Source: Stercorarius parasiticus
Lineage: Eukaryota > Chordata > Aves > Charadriiformes > Stercorariidae
Reading direction: 5' to 3'
Length of the DNA: 64,000 bases
NCBI GenBank assembly: GCA_013396915.1
Contig: VWZL01011280.1
Coordinates: 1 to 64,000 of the forward strand
Below are positions 1 through 12,470 of the stretch, one piece after another; position 1 is the first letter of the stretch; each line of letters opens with the position of its first letter. The translations under genes were made by a program, and so were the position numbers. The notes beneath the pieces are model-generated. The model saw nothing but the letters and a program-made list of their open reading frames with translations, searched no databases and was not told the DNA's origin.

Positions 1-338
1 GCTGGCCTGTCTTTCCTGAAAAGCACACAGCCATCCACAACAGCATTCCAGTCACGCGAGCTGTCCCACCACGTCTCAGTAATTGCAATGAGATCGTGGC
101 CCTGCAACCGTACACAGATCTCCAGCTCTTCCTGCTTATTCCCCATGCTGCATGCATTGGTATATAAGCGTTTCAGAGAGGGAGTCAGGTGTGTAGTTTT
201 GACCCTTGAGATGTGGTGTGCCTTCTGGCTCTCAGAAATACTGGCACACTCGCCCATGAGCGCTGAGCAACTATGCCCTGGCACCTCAGCAGCAAGCCCA
301 GTACCATCCCCACCCCCCTTCAAGTCTAGTTTAAAGCC
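1..338 (-). CDS. CR1 ORF2 N-terminus: endonuclease domain, partial
   Basis: Reading the minus strand from 338 down to 1 gives about 112 codons with no stop. A TAG at 341-339 closes the frame upstream. The frame contains LYTNACSMGNKQEELEIC followed by LIAITETWWDSSRDW and then VLFRKDRP at the edge. This is the start of the apurinic-like endonuclease domain of CR1 ORF2. The Asn in YTNA and the Glu in ITETWW sit where the family has metal- and DNA-contacting residues. The first in-frame Met codons are at 257-255 and 146-144. The true ORF2 start cannot be fixed, because the TAG may be a decay mutation inside a longer frame. In a complete element this domain nicks target DNA for target-primed reverse transcription. 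The reverse transcriptase would lie beyond the window, so activity cannot be judged. The frame is well preserved compared with the other copies here. Confidence 0.8.
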
Positions 339-440
339 CTATCAATGAGCCCTGACAACTCTTGTCCTAGAACCCTCTTCCCCCTGGAAGATAAGGTATT
401 CCTGCCTCTTACCAGCAGGCCTGGTGTTTTGTGGCGGATC
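1..440 (-). mobile_element. CR1 LINE, 5' part, cut by window edge
   Basis: This is the upstream half of a CR1 non-LTR retrotransposon read on the minus strand. It covers the end of the region before ORF2 and the start of ORF2, and the rest lies outside the window to the left. The identification rests on the protein fragment described in the next entry. It also rests on similarity to the second copy at 43100-43500: both share the landmark CTAGTTTAAAG and the segment around GCATGC/CATTGGT. The right limit is uncertain, because recognisable CR1 similarity fades between about 425 and 570. CR1 copies are normally 5'-truncated, so a copy retaining this region is among the longer ones. Confidence 0.85.
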
Positions 441-3400
441 TTTTTGACTGAGGCATTAGTTATTAGTGCCCATAGTTGCTGTGAAAAGAGGTCACTGCTG
501 AGCATACTGAGACTTAGCCAGACACATTGTTATCCTCAGCTTTACTCATTGCCTGAAGCATGTTGATGGCTAGAGTAAGCGCAGAAATTGCTTTTGGAGA
601 CCGAATCTCTGTCCATGTCTTTGGTCAGTAATTGAGGAGCTGCATTTCTTCCTTTATCTTGATTTAGTGTCCCTCTGCCCCTCATCTGTGAGAGGAAGAT
701 CTGTTATGACTCTGACAGATACCTTGCAATGATCTGGAGACAGTCTGGATTGTTTCAGCTCAGCTTCATCTGGTGCTTATTATGAAGTATGCAAGTCTGT
801 GGTTTACTCACTTGTCCCCACTGGGCCCTCTTGGTTTGGGCTAGGATATGGCATGGAAATTTTAATACATGAAGAAACACTGCCAGCCTGCATATAGAGA
901 TGGGTTTGTGTGTGTGTGTGTGTGTGGTGGTGGGGGGTTAACAGCGGAATGGTCCTTGCTTCCTTACCAGCCTCTGCTAAGGACACACTAGTGTTAGCCA
1001 GGGATCATTATAGTGATCACACATCATGCCCCTCTCTGCCAACTCGGCAAGGTGGTGACATTTTTGTTTCAGTGTTTGCCAAACATACCGGTGCTGCTCT
1101 GTGGGGTTTTTTTGGAGTGTTTCTGAGGATTGGTTGTTTCAGGCTTTTGGCTTCCTGGAGAGTCACAGCACCATCTTCTGCCTACTGCTCCTTTTAGTTC
1201 CCCCATCTTCTCTTGCTTTCACACTCCAAGCTTTTCTACACAAACTTATGAGTCGTGTGTTTCAGAGTTCCTGAGTACCTTCCTTGCATTTTTCCAGGAA
1301 GTAATTAAGCCATTGTACCAGAGCTCTGCCTGGTCTGACAAACCCAATTTCACCTTAAAACAAGCATAGGCTCCATCAGTGTATGGATTCTGAGTTGTGT
1401 ATGATAATCCTTATGTGAGAAGACAGTTCTCCAGTTATGGTCGCAGTCACTCAAAAACTCCCTTCCCAAAAGCTGGGCATCTGGGAAAAAACCAATAGCT
1501 GAAACTTAGCTGCTACATAGCAGAAAGAAGAAAAAAGAAAAAGAAGATCATTCAAAAGAAGAATTTTCTGAAACAAAGAGTTTATTTAGAGAGTAGTTAA
1601 TTAATGCATTAGGAATAGATATCTGTATGGAAGCTGTTCTGGGTGATCTGGGTGATTCCCTGGTATGTGAACAAGTCCATGATTTTGGTGAATGTAATGG
1701 AGGACCTTAAGACCAGTTATTAAACCTATTTTTCTGTACTATAGCTGTCCTCATCTCTCGTAGTACCTCTCCAACTATAAAGAGCTCTGTCTGTTTGCTA
1801 CATTTTACTGGTATGGAGTTTTGCCAAACCAGATACCAAACGGTTGACAAGACACAAGCACTGTTGGTTAGTCCAGTGACCCTCTGGATATCGATTGCTG
1901 GTGCTGACAACTTCTGTTACTGTGATCAAGCAAAACCCCTGGGAAATTCCATGCTTGGCAGACAGCCCATATCTATACCTAGTCTGTAGTCTAACATTAA
2001 TGTATATCTAAAGCTCCTAAGAGTAAGCATTCTTTTGCACAAAAAAACCCCAGACGGTACAGATTGTTTTCCAGCATCTCTCTAGGTCACAATGCTGTTC
2101 AAATGTCTTATTCTTCTGTATGCTGTCTGGCTGTCATCTCATGCTGGAGTTATTGAAAGATTTTTTTTGCTTTAAAAACACTTGCTAGCAAGCCCAGATG
2201 TGATCGGTCAGTAGCAACTTTCTTCACATGCCAGGTAGTTTAAACTGAAAGCACATCCCTGGTTGCAATCTAACATACATATTGTTTTGGGAATGCAGAA
2301 TTGGCTCTGATACTTCAGGAGAGTTTGGACAAACAAAAACAGGGAAGCCGGACAAAGTCACCATTTAAAAGCAGTTTGGCTTTCCTCTTCTAGATGAAAT
2401 ATCAAGGGTTAGAAGATGAGTTTAGTAAACAGATTCAATTCATTGTTCCTTCAGACAGAATTCCCCCAGAACAAGGAATGTATCCAAGGCCTGTAACATA
2501 GCTTAAATGCCAGCTTCCCTCAGGAGCATGAACCTTGTGTTAACCAAATGTACAGGCCTGAATTTCACCCCCAGTTCTTGAGCAACTGAAGTCCTTAGGA
2601 AACCCATAAACTACTGGGGCTAGAAAGAGATGGGGAATACTACCTTTTGACAGATTAGTAAAATGTCTTAGAGAAAAGAAAAAGAAGAAATTACTTACCC
2701 TTTGTCTCAATGTTTCCTTAATGAAAGTTGGTCATGGTAGATGAAAATTTTGCCTGAAAAAGCCTTAAATTTCTTCAGACAAAATAGTGCTTTCAAGTCA
2801 AGTGACATCAGTGGGAACTGTAGCTACATTGTTGCAGTTGACTTGTAGGAAGAACAGGTTCTCCTGACTGACGTGTAGCATCTTCTTTCCCTTTTGGTGT
2901 AAAAATCTCTCTGCTCTATGTCCAACAATGGAGGCAACCCTTTCCAAAAGCAATGGACATTGATACAAAGCCAAGAGGTGATGTAGAAAATCTGGAGCTT
3001 TAAAGACAGATCAACACAATCCTGATTGCTAAACTGCTAAAAATAAAATGCTTAGGTTGGGATCTGTCTTCTTCTATTTCAGTCGATATAGGTTTTGACA
3101 GTGATTCTTTTGGAATAATGATTAGACTCACAATGCATTATTAGAAAAACAGTTCAATGGCCAGATGTGACTATATCTATGGCCCATTGTGTCCTTGTTA
3201 TTATCTGTAATGAAAAAAATCTATTACAATTCGGAGTTAGAATATAAATAAGTGTAATTATATTTCTTGATACCAGCAGCAAACTTGCTACAAAGTTTTA
3301 ATGTTGTTTTGGTGCTGGGGATATTTGATAGTGTTAAAAAAACGTAAAATAAAGGAACCATAACTGACAAAACACAGACTTTCCCTCTCTGCTGCTACCA

Positions 3401-4540
3401 AACATTAAGGAATAAAGACCGTAAACTGTGACTAGGAGACAAAGTGTTTGGTTCATCATGGGTTTGAACTTTATAAAAGACAACAGCTGAAAGTTGTTAT
3501 GTTTGGGTGTGAGTGGAGATTGTGTCCTGGCTACTTTGTACCAACTATGTCAGTAAATACAGCCTTTCTTCTCATTTGTGCCTGACAAAACACTGTACTT
3601 CCATGAAAATCAGATTCCCGATATTTAAGATGGACTGGGCCAGATTTCCCATCCTGTTAATAATCTAGAAGCACCTGCAAACTAGAAAATGTATCTTCTC
3701 TTGAGGAAAACACCCCAGTACCACCTGGGCCCTAGGTTCTCTCAAAGAATTTTTTTTAATGTTTGCTTTTCAGTTGTGGTTTCTTTTGATGAGTTCATTT
3801 GCCTTTGTGTGGTATGTCTGATTGCAAGGCAGTCCTCCACAGAAATAACAAAAATATTTACATAGTACCTTACATCAGAAATCTCTTTTATAGTAAGATT
3901 TCATCATTTACAGTCTGCAGGTAAAACTTGCAATTAACTGCAATAGGTTGCTGGCATTAGCATCCAAGACACGTATCAAATTTACAGGGTCTGATATCAC
4001 AATGATTGTACATTTTTTTTTAACGTGCATCTCAGGAGAACATGTAGCCTCTCTATTGTCAAAAGGCAATTTTGGGACAAATTTCTAATTGAACACATCA
4101 GCTTCTGATCAGCCAGCGAAACAACACAAAAGCGAGCTCTGTAAATTGTCCCTCTTGTATTAGCTTTGATTTGGTTACAAATAAGCATGGCAGATGATGG
4201 GACAAGGCACCCACCTGCATGATCTCATCCCTGGGGAATCTACACACTTGAGGGAGACAGTGAGCTTCAAAGCCTGCTAGCTCCAATTACTACACTTCAT
4301 TTCACAAGAAAAACAGTTGCGTGTGACAACAAGAGTTTCATCCTTGCTCAGACCTTCTGAAGTGAATGGCAAGTTATATGAGGAATTTTTAAAAAGATAG
4401 TCCAAAGCTTACAGTGAGCAAGGTGTCACTATGCAAATCACATCTTAGGGATAAAAGTGTGCAGGACTGCTGGGGACAGGCACAGGTTATCTTCCTTAAT
4501 ACTTGCCAAGCTCTGCCTCTCCAAATATCTTTCTTTCCCT
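441..4540. other. No gene seen; unique non-coding DNA
   Basis: No recognisable coding exon, RNA gene or recent transposon is visible. The open frames here are all under 100 codons, overlap each other on both strands, and resemble no family I know. The stretch holds a TG microsatellite at 907-926, an A-rich purine run near 1524-1550 and generally AT-rich sequence. The segment near 2780-2840 faintly resembles an old interspersed repeat, but not enough to call. Confidence 0.6.
907..926. repeat. (TG)10 microsatellite
   Basis: Ten uninterrupted TG units are followed by a G-rich run (GGTGGTGGGGGG). It is a simple dinucleotide repeat that may vary in length between individuals. Confidence 0.95.
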
Positions 4541-4575
4541 GTCCCTATCCCATCTTATTTTCCCAGAAATATTTG

Positions 4576-4722
4576 TCTTTGGTGAAAAAGTGATGGTTTA
4601 AACCACCAAAGATGAAGGGTAGAAAGCAGTCAGCACCTTTTCTAGCACAGGCCTTCCTGTTGCTATGGCAACGTGTCACAGGAGACATTGGTCTCAGAGA
4701 TAAAGTTGAGCTCAGCTGAGCT
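4576..4722. promoter_or_regulatory. Palindrome cluster with RFX-type X-box
   Basis: Several symmetric elements lie within about 150 bp. The first is a 9-bp inverted repeat, TCTTTGGTG at 4576-4584 and CACCAAAGA at 4604-4612. Within it, the perfect 12-bp palindrome TGGTTTAAACCA lies at 4594-4605 and overlaps the right arm. GTTGCTATGGCAAC at 4659-4672 differs by one base from the symmetric X-box bound by RFX factors (GTTGCCATGGCAAC). AGCTCAGCTGAGCT at 4709-4722 is a perfect 14-bp palindrome with a CAGCTG E-box at its centre. The motifs are seen directly; RFX and E-box binding specificities are known for those protein families. That the segment is an enhancer is inference from motif density. No gene start is visible nearby, so a distal element would be more likely than a promoter. 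Confidence 0.35.
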
Positions 4723-4829
4723 AAATCTGGGTTTTCTTTGCTCAAATTGTTATCCACTGGTAACAAAGCCTGTTGAATCTCCTTGTGAGGGCTGTTCAGT
4801 GTTGGATGGCTGTTTGCCAAGGAGTAGCA

Positions 4830-6680
4830 GGAAGGACACCCACGGCTGAAGACATCAACAGTTGCACTCTATCCTTTCTCTCCAGAGAGTGATTCTGTAC
4901 TTAGCGTATCTATAATTTACTACGCTGATCTTTATTAATCGTAGTGGTATTCCAGCACACATTCTGGTAATTCAGTTGCTTGGGTTTTTTTATTTGATAC
5001 ACTAATAAGACTACAGGTACTGCTAGAATCTTTCCTGCTTTGCCTAAAACCAGCTGTAAGCATGTTTTGGAAAGCTGTCATCAGCTCTCCTAAGCACATT
5101 TCCTTTTTGAGGTCTTTCTCTTCAGGGAGTGGCCTTGATGAGAGGTTTCCCTGCAGGCTCCCTACCCTGTTGGATTTCGTTGAGTAGAGCAGAAGAATTC
5201 TGACATTTATGCAACATGGAGGTGAAGCTAAGACTTCCCAAACATGGAGATAAGCCTGTCCGCAGATGAAATAAGGACCCCAGATTCCCCTCCAGTGCTG
5301 AAATAAGACTATTTTATGCGTCTAGTTTCTGGCTAACAGACAACGCTGCTTTACATTGCCCTTTGGATCATGAAACTCCTAATTCCTACAGGCACAGCTG
5401 CCTTTACAGATGGCATGGCTCTTGCAGAGCGCTCTCTTGCTGAACCATGACTCCCTGAAAGCAGACTTCCTCCTTCCCACAGTCTCTGACCAGTGAACTG
5501 TAGTGAAAGGATGGTTAGGCCCGGATTTCCTCCCTGCTTGTGGGAAGACATATTTGCCCTGGCAATCTTGCAGGAGCTGCACAGCTGACAGTGTCGCTGT
5601 CAGCATAAACCAGTCTTTACAGTTGCAAATCTAGAAGAGGCAAAGTAAACACAGTGCTATCAAAGTTGATCTCAAAGGATCAACAGGAAAGTAGACAGTA
5701 TTTACTATTACAAATGTTTAATTATTACACTGAAAAGGTATTGACTCATACAATTGACCGTTTAAGGGTCAAAACTTGAAATACTTAAAAATCAGTCAAA
5801 CACTGATTGCCTCTCCCTTCCAGGCCCCCTCCTTGTGGGATACACTGCAGTCTGCTCCTTGGGCTGGTCCTGTCATATGCATCTGTCTTGCAAATGGAAA
5901 CAGCAGAGCTTCTGTCACTCACTGAACTTTATTGCCCTGCTTGGTTACCTCTGCTGCTTCTCTCTGGTGCAGTGCAGCTGTCCTCAGGCCTCCTGCTTCT
6001 AAAATACAATTTCCTTTGGCTGAAGCCAGTTGTTTCTGGCAGTCTGTTCTCTTGAGCCTTCTGGCCCTACAAGCTGCTGTGTCAAAGTAAAACACAATCT
6101 CTTCACTCCCTCATGCTGGAGATAAAGGAAGCCTGTTTGCACAAGGTGCTGTATTTTCAAATAGAAAGTTCTGCTCGGAACCCAGCAAGAGGTGCAGGGA
6201 GGCTGTGAACTCATTTTTCACTAGAGTTCAGATCTGGGCTAACAAATGAGTGCGTGGGCCTTTCCAGCATGCATCATGCTCAATTACAGTGACATGTAGA
6301 TGCATCCTCATGCTGTGAAAAGGGTTTTATTCTCCTCCCTCCCTTCAGGATTCTGCACATTTCAGCCCCTCATCGCTTTGTGTCTTCTTCAGACAGTGCA
6401 CTGAATTTCATGTCTGACAGTTCCGGTTTAAAGTGCTCTGCATGTTTCCTCTCCCCTAGGACAAGAGAGTGTTAGTGGGACAAGGAGTCAGAAAGTCTAG
6501 GAACCCCCCCTAAGAAATTCCCAGTGCCGGAGTCAAGCAGGATTTCTAACTTGGACAGGACTTGGGGAACTTGATAAATCGTTTCTCCTTGCTATCCACC
6601 CACCTGCCCCAACCAAGGCAAAGAGGATCCAATATCATGTGGGTGTGCTTTATGGGAGGAATGCACAACCATGAAAACAA
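4830..6680. other. No gene seen
   Basis: The sequence is unique with no repeat I can name. Its open frames, up to 82 codons, look random. A weak resemblance to the head of a MIR-type SINE occurs near 6465-6510 but is too short to call. Confidence 0.55.
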
Positions 6681-6682
6681 AC

Positions 6683-6874
6683 ATGGTCTAGTGATTAAAG
6701 TACACATCGAAGAGATCCGCAGAGAGCAGGAGGAAGAGGGGTCTGAGAAGGGAAGTGGGAGCTGGCTTCTGTTCCTGGCCACTGATCTGCTGTGTGACCT
6801 GGAGCAAATCCCATCTCCTTTCTGTGCCTGCTTTTTTCTTTTCACATCAAGTGGGATGATGTCCCTTACCTAGT
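6683..6874 (+). repeat. Ancient MIR-like SINE
   Basis: The order of landmarks matches amniote MIR elements. A tRNA-derived head resembling GGTCTAGTGATTAAAG comes first, then a divergent middle. Next is the core with GCTGTGTGACCTGGAGCAA, then a pyrimidine-rich stretch with CTGTGCCTG, and finally the equivalent of the element's GTAAAATGGG ... TTACC segment. Divergence is high, as expected for a copy older than modern bird orders. The 99- and 103-codon open frames on the two strands here lie inside this relic and its flank, and are not genes. Confidence 0.7.
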
Positions 6875-6879
6875 TCCCA

Positions 6880-8640
6880 GGCAGGGGAGAAAGGCAGACT
6901 CATTGCTATTTCCCATATTACAGTTACTCTTGGCAGCCACATAGAGGTCAGACCCCTTTTACTGGAACATCTACATGGTGAGAGCCCTTGTCCTGAACAT
7001 TAGGTAGACAGAAGAAGGAGCCGTGCCATGTTACGAAAGGGGACAGAGTCACAGAGTAACTGGATCATTTACCAAGAGTCTTTGCAGAAGACATATGCAT
7101 CACCACCCAGTCTTTTGAAGAATTCCTCCCCTCAAAGGCAGTATCATTTGCTACCAGCTGTGGATTTATGTTATTACCCGTTTCTTGGTCACTTCAGGCT
7201 GTGGGCCAGAGGCTAATCAGTAGAGAAACAGCAGAAATTCTTAGAATATCATAGTACATGAGATGTGTTGATGTCCTCATATGAGGCCTTTAAAAAGTAT
7301 TTGAGAGCACCAGTGAAGTGTTTTGACACAAGTGCAAGGCTATGACATGATTGTTCCTCTTTTCTGCCTGATCTAAGGTGCTTTCATGGTATGCTGGGGA
7401 AACATACCTGAGTGCAGCGGGTTCCCTTTGGAGCTACCTATTTGCAGTTGTTATCAGGGAAGTGACAGCTTGTACAAAAATGCCTCTGTTTCTTACTGCA
7501 AAGCATTTATAACTGACAGGATCAGAAACAACCAGATGCCTTCTAAAATGATGTGGCCAATGCAACAAGAATGGGCTTAACGCTAACAAGTAGGAGTAGA
7601 GGGAATTAAAACTATTTGCTGTTTTGGAGTAAGAAAAATGGCAGGGCTTGGGTAAGAAGCACAGCTCACTGACATCAAGATATGGCTCCAAAAGGAACAC
7701 GCACTTTTTTTTTTTTTTTTACATACATGTGATGGGATGAGAGGTGTTGAAGATAGTCTCACCTCCACTTGCATCCTGGCTTGCAAGGTCATTTCGGTCA
7801 GGCTGTGGATTTAACTGTTCTTTGCAGTCTCAGATGATGAGTTCCTCACTCTAGGTATTGCAAGGATCAGTCCACTTGCCAAAATCTGCTGGTGCATTGA
7901 AATCCTGCCCGAGAGAGAGCTGAAATGCCATTTCAAGATCTGCAATAGCTGCAGCAGCAATGGGGGAGGTAGAAAGGTATCTGTGAGATTTAGAATGGTG
8001 AGAATAGTGCTGCTGGCAAACTAGATGGTTACAAATAACTATCGGTTTAAAGAATCAAAGGAATGCAACTCTCTGTTAACAAGCAAATAAACATAGAAGT
8101 AACTATCAGAGCTGTATAGGGCCTAGAGGAATATGTGTCCTACTTGTCCCCTCTTGGAGAATAGCTTGGACAATATTCCCAAAGCTGTAGATGCTAGAAT
8201 GAACAGTATGGAACTGGAAGATGCTTACTAGTGCCAACCATCACAAGAAACACCTGTGAAAGTGGGAGAAAGATCAGTGGAGAAGACAGAGAGGTGGGAG
8301 TGTTCAGCCTTGTGTTGATTACCCAATTAATCCTCCACACCTTAAACATTTCAAATATTTCATGAATGACTCCCCACACCTTTCAGACTTGGGCTTTTTT
8401 CATCTGCACAGAGAGATACTGATTTGATAAAGCTTTATTTTCTTATGCCTGGTGAATAGTTACCATGGGAAAATAGTATAGCTGTCTTTTGCAAGTTGAG
8501 ATGGGCCAGCATTTCAAACCCATGACAGTGTTAGGTAGGTCTGTGTACCCAGCTACCAGTAATGCCTACTGTATGATGCTTAGTGCTTTCTTCATTATCA
8601 ATCTTGGCAAAGAAACTACAGAGCCACAGTTTCTTCTAGT
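6880..8640. other. No gene seen
   Basis: The sequence is unique and AT-rich. A T16 run lies at 7705-7720. I recognise nothing coding. Confidence 0.55.
7705..7720. repeat. Poly-T tract (T16)
   Basis: Sixteen uninterrupted T residues are followed by ACATACATG. No retrocopied gene is evident beside it on the minus strand, so it is probably a simple homopolymer. Confidence 0.9.
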
Positions 8641-8645
8641 GGTTT

Positions 8646-8710
8646 GAAGAAACTCTGGAGGACTCTAGTCCAACCTCTCACAAGGCTGGATTGGGCAAGA
8701 TTCACATTAC
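8646..8710 (-). repeat. Possible old CR1 3'-end fragment
   Basis: The phrase CTCTGGAGGACTCTAGTCCAA followed by CCTCTCACAAGGCTGG resembles the antisense 3' untranslated end of older CR1 families, which typically read GGAGGTCTCTAGTCCAACC. The terminal ATTCTRTG-type repeat is not visible, and only about 60 bp can be matched by eye. It could be chance. Confidence 0.35.
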
Positions 8711-10455
8711 CCAAGCCAGGTGGAAACTATCCTATTGCTAATCAATTTGACTTCTGTCTTTACCAGAATGTACCTCTGGAGTTACAGTTGAGAACACTTT
8801 TACGCAAGGAAAGTGACAGAGCGGATACAACTCCTCTGCATGGACACAGTAGATCCTTTCCCTATTATTATCTGGGAATTATGGTCATGAGTACGCAGCC
8901 CTTCAACTGTAATGAAAGGACAATTATTGAGTGAAGTGCCAGTGTCTCCATGTGGCTTGTGCAATTATAAATTCTCCTTAATCCATCCTCCAGCATGGAT
9001 TTATGAAGAAAACGCAGCTGTACAAGTGACTCAAAGCCCCGTACCTCTCTTAATCTATATGCTGTGTGCATGCTATCAGGCAGGCAGAAAGCTGTACCTT
9101 ATCGTGCTTTCATTTATCTCCATAATACAAGTGAAGTCAGAAGGGACCCAGCAATGATAGTGCATTGTTGTTTCTCTAGTTATTTCATTATGTGCCCTAC
9201 TGAGGAGCTCATAAATTCAGGAGTGGGGATCACAGGACAAGATTCCCTGCTGTAGCAAGACTTGATGACTGGAGAAGCCCCTTCCTGACATTTATGTGTA
9301 ATACAAACCATTTAAAATCACATTAAGAAGAGGCTTTGTACAGGAGGTTTCTTTCCAAAAATAAATATGAGGGTGGGAGTTACTTCTCTGTTGGTTTTCT
9401 TTTTTTTGTTCTGAGCTAAAAATAAGCTTTATAGAGCATTGCTTCCATTTGGGAAGGGGTGTGTTTCATTATATTAGATGAGATTACCTTAATCTCTTAT
9501 TTTCATATTTATATTGTGATACTTGAGAGTGAGCCTTTTCATACTAGTTTATACATGAGGGAGCATATGCTCTGATACATTCTGTGTGTAACTCTTAAAC
9601 TAACTGTTGTTCCATATGGACAAATAGACAGAAATTACCCAGCACTACACTGGAGAGATTGTGCTTTCCAGGCAGTGAGAGGCTGCACTGAAAGTTGTGA
9701 AAGAACAGTTCTTTTTCTGCATATCCAGGCTTCAACCAACTCCTCAAAGCCTTCAGTCCTGTTCTGTCTTTTGTATTTTTTAGTGTTTACGGTGGAAACT
9801 GTATATTCCATGAAGCCACAGTAATAAGGACAATGGACTTTAAACTCAGCTGGGACCTCTGTGGACTAATGAACACTGCATTTATTATGAACACTTAGGC
9901 ATTTCCTCAGAGGCAGAGATGAGCCTGCAGATTTAATCTTGAAATCTTTAACTGGAAATACTTTTTCTGGACCCAAATCCTTGGTGTACACCCAGTCATT
10001 CATCTCCTGGTCGACAGTGATATCCCATGCCATGTTCTTTTCTGGGTTAAGCAGTGTTCATTCATGGGGTGCCAGGTCCCAGCACTCAACAGCCCTGTCT
10101 CCACCTATCTGATTAGACCAAGAGTAGGAGTACAGAACACCTCTCTCTTCTTTAGTCTCCTGCCCAAGGAAGTAGCAGAGGCATACATCTTGTCTTCTGG
10201 TTAGCTACATCTTATAGGATGACTACTCACCTCTTTCTAGCTGTAATTTAATTGCCTCTACAACCACATGATAAATGCAAAGTACAGAGAATCCATTCAG
10301 AGAGAAAAACAAAGGACTGGCAATAAAGCTGGCATTTTCTAATGTATTCTTCCTCACAGAGACTTCTGGCAATATACTGGCCTGCATGAACTCATCTTTC
10401 AGTGCAGAGAAGATTCGAAAGCATTCAGATCATGCACACCTTATCTGTTATGCAA

Positions 10456-10476
10456 GTAATAAATAATAATAATAAT
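10456..10476. repeat. AAT-type microsatellite
   Basis: Imperfect tandem ATA/AAT trinucleotides (TAATAAATAATAATAATAAT) form a short AT-only run. Confidence 0.8.
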
Positions 10477-12447
10477 TTGAAATTACTTCCTAATGCAATT
10501 TAGTTTTTAAAGAAGAGTTCAAAGTAACCTTCCTTTTTCCTAAAGTGCCTATGACACACGCCCCAATGGGGCTGATAAGGATTTTAATTGTGGCACTAAG
10601 TAATTTATTTGATGTAGAACATTAGGAACTGAAGTGGAGCAGGTTAGCAGAGTAAGTATCACATTGTCTCAAGACCTTTGCTGACATTCAGCTGTTGTGA
10701 GAATAACTGTAAAACAGGAAGGTGACTTTTTGCCTTTTAGGTCTAACCTTCACTGGTTTGAGCTCTGGACTTTGCGGGAGAGTTTCACCCTTAAGGTATC
10801 CATAGTATTATAAGCGCAAAGCTTTTGGATTTTCTTGGTGACATAGGTTGATTTAAATTTGCAGGGAGTTAGTTAATCTCTCCTCAGTAGTTATGGCAGT
10901 ACTTCAGAAGATTTCCATATTGCTATATTCTTCATGATCCCCAGGGAATGAACCATAAGCTGCTTTGTCGCAGAGATGCGACACCTTCAGCACTAATCAG
11001 ATAGTAATATTTGAAATAATGGCCATGCTAATTCCCTTAAACTTTATCCTGTAAAGCAAGACCCCTGTGGTACCTGCTGGACAGTGAAGGAAAATGTCTA
11101 ATGTGATTCCCCTGTGACAGATTGTTTCTGATTTCAGCTTGGCAGAATGCAAATGGTGGTCTAATTGTGCAGTTCCAATTCTGCTAGCTTCACATGGTCA
11201 AATCCTATGGGTCAGATGCATGGAAAGTGGCCTGGAGGCTACCTCCATAACCTCAAGCAACACATTCAGTGACACAGCTGACACCACAAACCACTGAAAC
11301 AAATGCACCGAAGCAGAAACAATGCCAGTTGCAAAGATGCGTGGTAGGGCAGTTTGTTCAACAGCCCTGGTGAAGTATTGTATGTGTTTGAAGTTTGACA
11401 GATTAACTTGTGTCTGCATTTTTCAGTCCTAAGGACAAATCGTACAAACTGTAGAGTAAATAATTCTTTCTGCCTTCATAGCTTCCTAAAAGCTTCTAGC
11501 TGCCATCACACATTATCCCCTGGAAAATGCAAGGATTCTGTTAATGTTAGACATCAGATTTTTTTGTATTCATGCTTATATGATAGAAAGCTGGAAGAGC
11601 ACCAGATAAACTGGACTATCAAAAATTAGGGAGGAAACAGACACAAAGAGTAAATTCTACAACCAGATCTTTCATGAAAATATTCAGTCTTTTCTCTAGG
11701 GGCAAAGATCTTGACCGTTTATCAACTTGCTACAAATACAGGGTTTCTTTGATAGATTATTACGGTTCAATTTCTGGACTGGCTGAGACTCTGCTGATTT
11801 ACACCAGTTGAAAATGTGAGCTAGCTGTTACTACTGCCTCTGACACTTCACACTCCAAAATGAAGGCTCTCCTCTCTGCTGTATTAGTCTCTCAGCCCAG
11901 TCCATATCCTTATCGGCTACTCCGTTTCTTCGGTCTTCCCATGATTCTCTTTTCACTGCTTTGTGGCCCAGTTTGCAGAACTATTTTTGTTAGCAAACAA
12001 TCTTCCACTCCCACATCGCAATGGATTAAGAGCTTGTAATTGCTGTTGCTTTAAACTCCTAGTTTAAGAGCTGGTCAAAGCAGGTTTAATCAAGACAGCA
12101 GCAGCTGCCTGTCTACAGAAAGGCTCCCAGTATTGGCAACAAGCAGTGGGAGTTTTTAAGAATACATGCTTGGTACCTGCGGGGCCTAGGGCCTTTCAGG
12201 GCAGACTAGATGTACATAAACAAGCCACTGCCCCCCATAGGCCTTCTTGTGGGATCCTGAGGTGGTGGGGTTTTCTTCATACACTTCACTCACCACTGAG
12301 ATCTCCTTGTGGGTAGAAGCCAGCAGCTTGCCAGCATCACACTATGTGCTCAGTCCAGGCTGTATTAACACACAGCAGACCTGATTGCGTGTGCTCAGCC
12401 TCTGCAGACAAGGGATTTGGCCACAAATGCTCATTCAGATTTTTCTG

Positions 12448-12470
12448 AAAATAAAAAAAAATAAAAAAAA
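12448..12470. repeat. A-rich simple repeat
   Basis: Two A8-A9 runs are separated by single T residues (AAAATAAAAAAAAATAAAAA at its start). It is low-complexity sequence without an identifiable parent transposon. Confidence 0.85.
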
